A stretch of DNA of 52,912 nucleotides, taken from positions 1 to 52,912 of the forward strand of contig CANGYY010000016.1 of NCBI GenBank assembly GCA_947458585.1, read 5' to 3'. Below, piece by piece: positions 51,571-52,912 of the stretch. This stretch comes from Cyclobacteriaceae bacterium (GTDB lineage Bacteria; Bacteroidota; Bacteroidia; Cytophagales; Cyclobacteriaceae). The translations under genes were made by a program, and so were the position numbers. The first letter of the stretch is position 1. Every line of letters starts with the position of its first letter. Below the pieces are notes generated by a model. That model had not been told where the DNA came from. It made no database searches and saw only the letters and a list, made by a program, of their open reading frames with translations.

Positions 51571-51870
51571 ATTCGCCGCGGCGGATCGGGACTGCCATTC
51601 AAATCTTTTTACCACGGGTTTCACCCGCGGCTATTTAAGATTGGACCCGACATAGCGGGTCCTTCTAAAAGTAAAATCTGATTCCAATTAACCAGAATTT
51701 TTATCTGAATTCTTGCTGCCTAAATGATTATTTCAAAGACCGATCCACCACGGCGGATCAAACTATGGATAACCCCAGGTTCACCTGCCGCGGCAGGTAA
51801 AACCTGCGGTAAATAGGGTAACATCACCCCACCAACAACCCGCCGTAGCGGGTTGAACTACCGCGTCGGA
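51571..51870. repeat. REP array right of the RAYT transposase
   Basis: A noncoding array colinear with that at 50725-51045. It includes CGCCGCGGCG at 51574-51583, CGGGT/ACCCG at 51615-51627, the 37-nt repeat at 51628-51664, GATCCACC-AC-GGCGGATC at 51742-51759, the perfect palindrome ACCTGCCGCGGCAGGT at 51783-51798, and AACCCGCC-GT-AGCGGGTT at 51838-51855. No gene is present between 51494 and 51939. Confidence 0.8.
51628..51664 (+). repeat. 37-nt direct repeat, right copy
   Basis: Identical over all 37 nt to 50793-50829. The downstream modules also match those of the left copy in order, though spacers have diverged. Confidence 0.9.
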
Positions 51871-51939
51871 TGAACAAAATCCATCCTCATTTCTATTTTT
51901 CTTATAATTTTCTCCAATTTCGTACCCAAACTAATCCCC

Positions 51940-52539
51940 ATGAAACAACTCGGTATCCTCATCTTTGACGAGGTGGAAGTCCTCGATTTTGCAGGACCTT
52001 TTGAAGTATTTTCAGTTGCCAATCAACTTGCAGATTACAAGATACTAGAGGTGCATACGGTTGCCTTAAGCAAAGAGGTGATCCGTGCCAAAAACGGGCT
52101 ACAAGTGCTCCCTGATAACAGTTTGGACCAACTCAATCGTCTCGACTACCTTGTACTGCCTGGAGGTGATGGCAGCAAAAACGTGATTCAAAACCAGCCC
52201 CTTATGGCTACCCTCCAAAATCTTGTCTCCCAAACGGAGTGGACCATGAGCGTCTGTTCAGGTTCTCGGATACTCGGAAAATCAGGATTTTTGGACCATA
52301 AACCTTACTGCACCCACCACGAGGTCTTGGATAGCATGGCATCGCTGGTTCCTAGCGGTATCCCCAAACCAAATCATCGCTTCATTCAAAGCGATACCCG
52401 GATCTGGACAGCGGCCGGAATTTCTGCAGGGATTGACTTGGCCCTACACTTGGTCGAACTTACTTTTGGAAAAGAGTTGGCCCTCGCTACAGCCACCTAC
52501 ATGGAATACACACCCTACTCGAATACCCATGCTCGCTAA
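51940..52539 (+). CDS. DJ-1/PfpI family protein
   Basis: A 199-residue protein of the class I glutamine-amidotransferase-like superfamily, near the isonitrile-hydratase or AraC-N-terminal branch (FDEVEVLDFAGPFEVFSVAN near the N-terminus). The nucleophile elbow is SVCSGSRILGKSG with Cys106; VLPGGDG precedes it. No DNA-binding domain is attached. It overlaps the next gene by 11 bp. The activity (hydratase, glyoxalase or chaperone) cannot be told from sequence alone. The GDG and Cys106 elements suggest an active enzyme. Confidence 0.88.
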   Translation: MKQLGILIFDEVEVLDFAGPFEVFSVANQLADYKILEVHTVALSKEVIRAKNGLQVLPDNSLDQLNRLDYLVLPGGDGSKNVIQNQPLMATLQNLVSQTEWTMSVCSGSRILGKSGFLDHKPYCTHHEVLDSMASLVPSGIPKPNHRFIQSDTRIWTAAGISAGIDLALHLVELTFGKELALATATYMEYTPYSNTHAR

Positions 52540-52849
52540 GACCCCTGCTCCTCCCTACTACGCGGTGATTTTTACCAACCTTCGAACCAATACCGATGCA
52601 GGGTACGAAGAGATGGCTCTGGAGATGGTCTGCCTAGCAGCCGAACAACCCGGATACCTGGGCTACGAAAGCGCCAGAAGCGGCCTCGGCATCACCATTT
52701 CGTATTGGGAAAGTTTGGAAGCGATTAAAGCCTGGAAAGCCAACTCAGACCATCAACTGGCACAGAAATACGGGCGCGAAAAGTGGTATTCCGCATTCAA
52801 AACGCGAATCGCCCTGGTCGAACGAGATTATGGAATGAATGCCGAATGA
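52529..52849 (+). CDS. Antibiotic biosynthesis monooxygenase (ABM)-domain protein
   Basis: A 106-residue dimeric alpha/beta-barrel-type protein. The ABM pattern is visible in YYAVIFTNLR near the N-terminus, CLAAEQPGYLGYESARS in the middle and ITISYWESLEAIKAWKANSDH near the end. The start MLAKTPAPPYYAV was chosen; it overlaps the DJ-1-family stop by 11 bp, whereas the longer frame would run deep into that gene. ABM proteins often act as cofactor-free monooxygenases or heme-degrading enzymes. With the DJ-1 partner it may deal with reactive small molecules, which is inference. Confidence 0.85.
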   Translation: MLAKTPAPPYYAVIFTNLRTNTDAGYEEMALEMVCLAAEQPGYLGYESARSGLGITISYWESLEAIKAWKANSDHQLAQKYGREKWYSAFKTRIALVERDYGMNAE

Positions 52850-52854
52850 GAAAA

Positions 52855-52912
52855 TTATCCCCCTAATTCCAATTCTCGCTTTAAGTGCTTGACACGCTCT
52901 CGAATATCCAAG
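52855..52912 (-). CDS. C-terminal fragment of a minus-strand gene (partial)
   Basis: The last 18 codons and stop of a gene entering from the right edge of the window. They read LDIRERVKHLKRELELGG, a basic/acidic helix with coiled-coil-like spacing. The gene is convergent with the ABM gene and stops 6 nt from its end. The family cannot be named from so little sequence. Confidence 0.45.
   Translation of the reverse strand, partial: LDIRERVKHLKRELELGG

Overview
The window looks like a chromosome segment of a Bacteroidota bacterium, most likely order Cytophagales and close to Cyclobacteriaceae/Algoriphagus. The reasons are type IX secretion (T9SS) C-terminal sorting domains, a SusE/F-type lipoprotein, DUF5777 and DUF2490 barrel proteins, a CarboxypepD_reg-type TonB receptor, -7 promoter elements of the form TAnnTTTG, and weak or absent Shine-Dalgarno sequences. 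The placement is inferred from protein character, not from a search. Almost every gene is intact; one short gene fragment runs off the right end.

Layout. 1-5.1 kb: iron uptake (heme-type TonB-dependent receptor, feoA, feoB, and a 38-residue FeoB-associated Cys-rich membrane peptide). 5.1-10 kb: a polysaccharide flippase, a palindrome-bearing intergenic element, a two-domain universal stress protein, an ECF sigma factor followed by a small membrane protein and a Spy/CpxP-like periplasmic protein, and mscL. 10.2-25.8 kb: central and storage-sugar metabolism. Oligopeptidase B comes first, then an overlapping mgsA-pfkA pair converging on a minus-strand starch operon (susE-like lipoprotein, T9SS-secreted GH13 amylase, class II aldolase, second GH13 amylase). 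Divergent from that operon are a LacI regulator, a GH31 alpha-glucosidase and an MFS sugar transporter. No SusC/SusD pair is present here. 25.8-32.1 kb: housekeeping (surE, a secreted hypothetical, ribBA, dnaG, an Mrp-type ATPase, a NifU-like scaffold). 32.1-40.1 kb: a T9SS metalloprotease (M43), a PASTA protein, a second T9SS protein, a rhodanese, a site-2-type M50 protease and a HAD phosphatase. 40.2-43 kb: a CAU-anticodon tRNA, an AT-rich small lipoprotein, and a tightly overlapping Rieske/DUF5777/YceI operon.

43.2-50.6 kb is the most notable accessory block: a minus-strand operon of a small unknown exported protein, DabA (DUF2309), DabB (NuoL-like), a SulP anion transporter and a DUF2490 outer-membrane barrel. 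DabA keeps all four residues of the DAB inorganic-carbon-pump active site. This is therefore probably a dissolved inorganic carbon uptake system in a heterotroph, with two genes (the exported protein and the DUF2490 barrel) not usually described as part of it. 50.6-51.9 kb is a REP/RAYT locus: an HUH tyrosine transposase flanked on both sides by colinear arrays of GC-rich palindromes that share an exact 37-nt direct repeat; a REP-like copy also lies at 43.2 kb. The right end holds a DJ-1/PfpI protein, an antibiotic-biosynthesis-monooxygenase-type protein, and the C-terminus of a minus-strand gene.

How the parts fit. The starch cluster digests alpha-glucans outside the cell (T9SS amylase plus surface-binding lipoprotein) and in the periplasm, imports the products and feeds the neighbouring pfkA/fba/mgsA. 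The DabAB/SulP system would supply bicarbonate for carboxylations. Feo and the heme-type receptor supply iron. Functions rest on motif recognition and context; no homology search was run.
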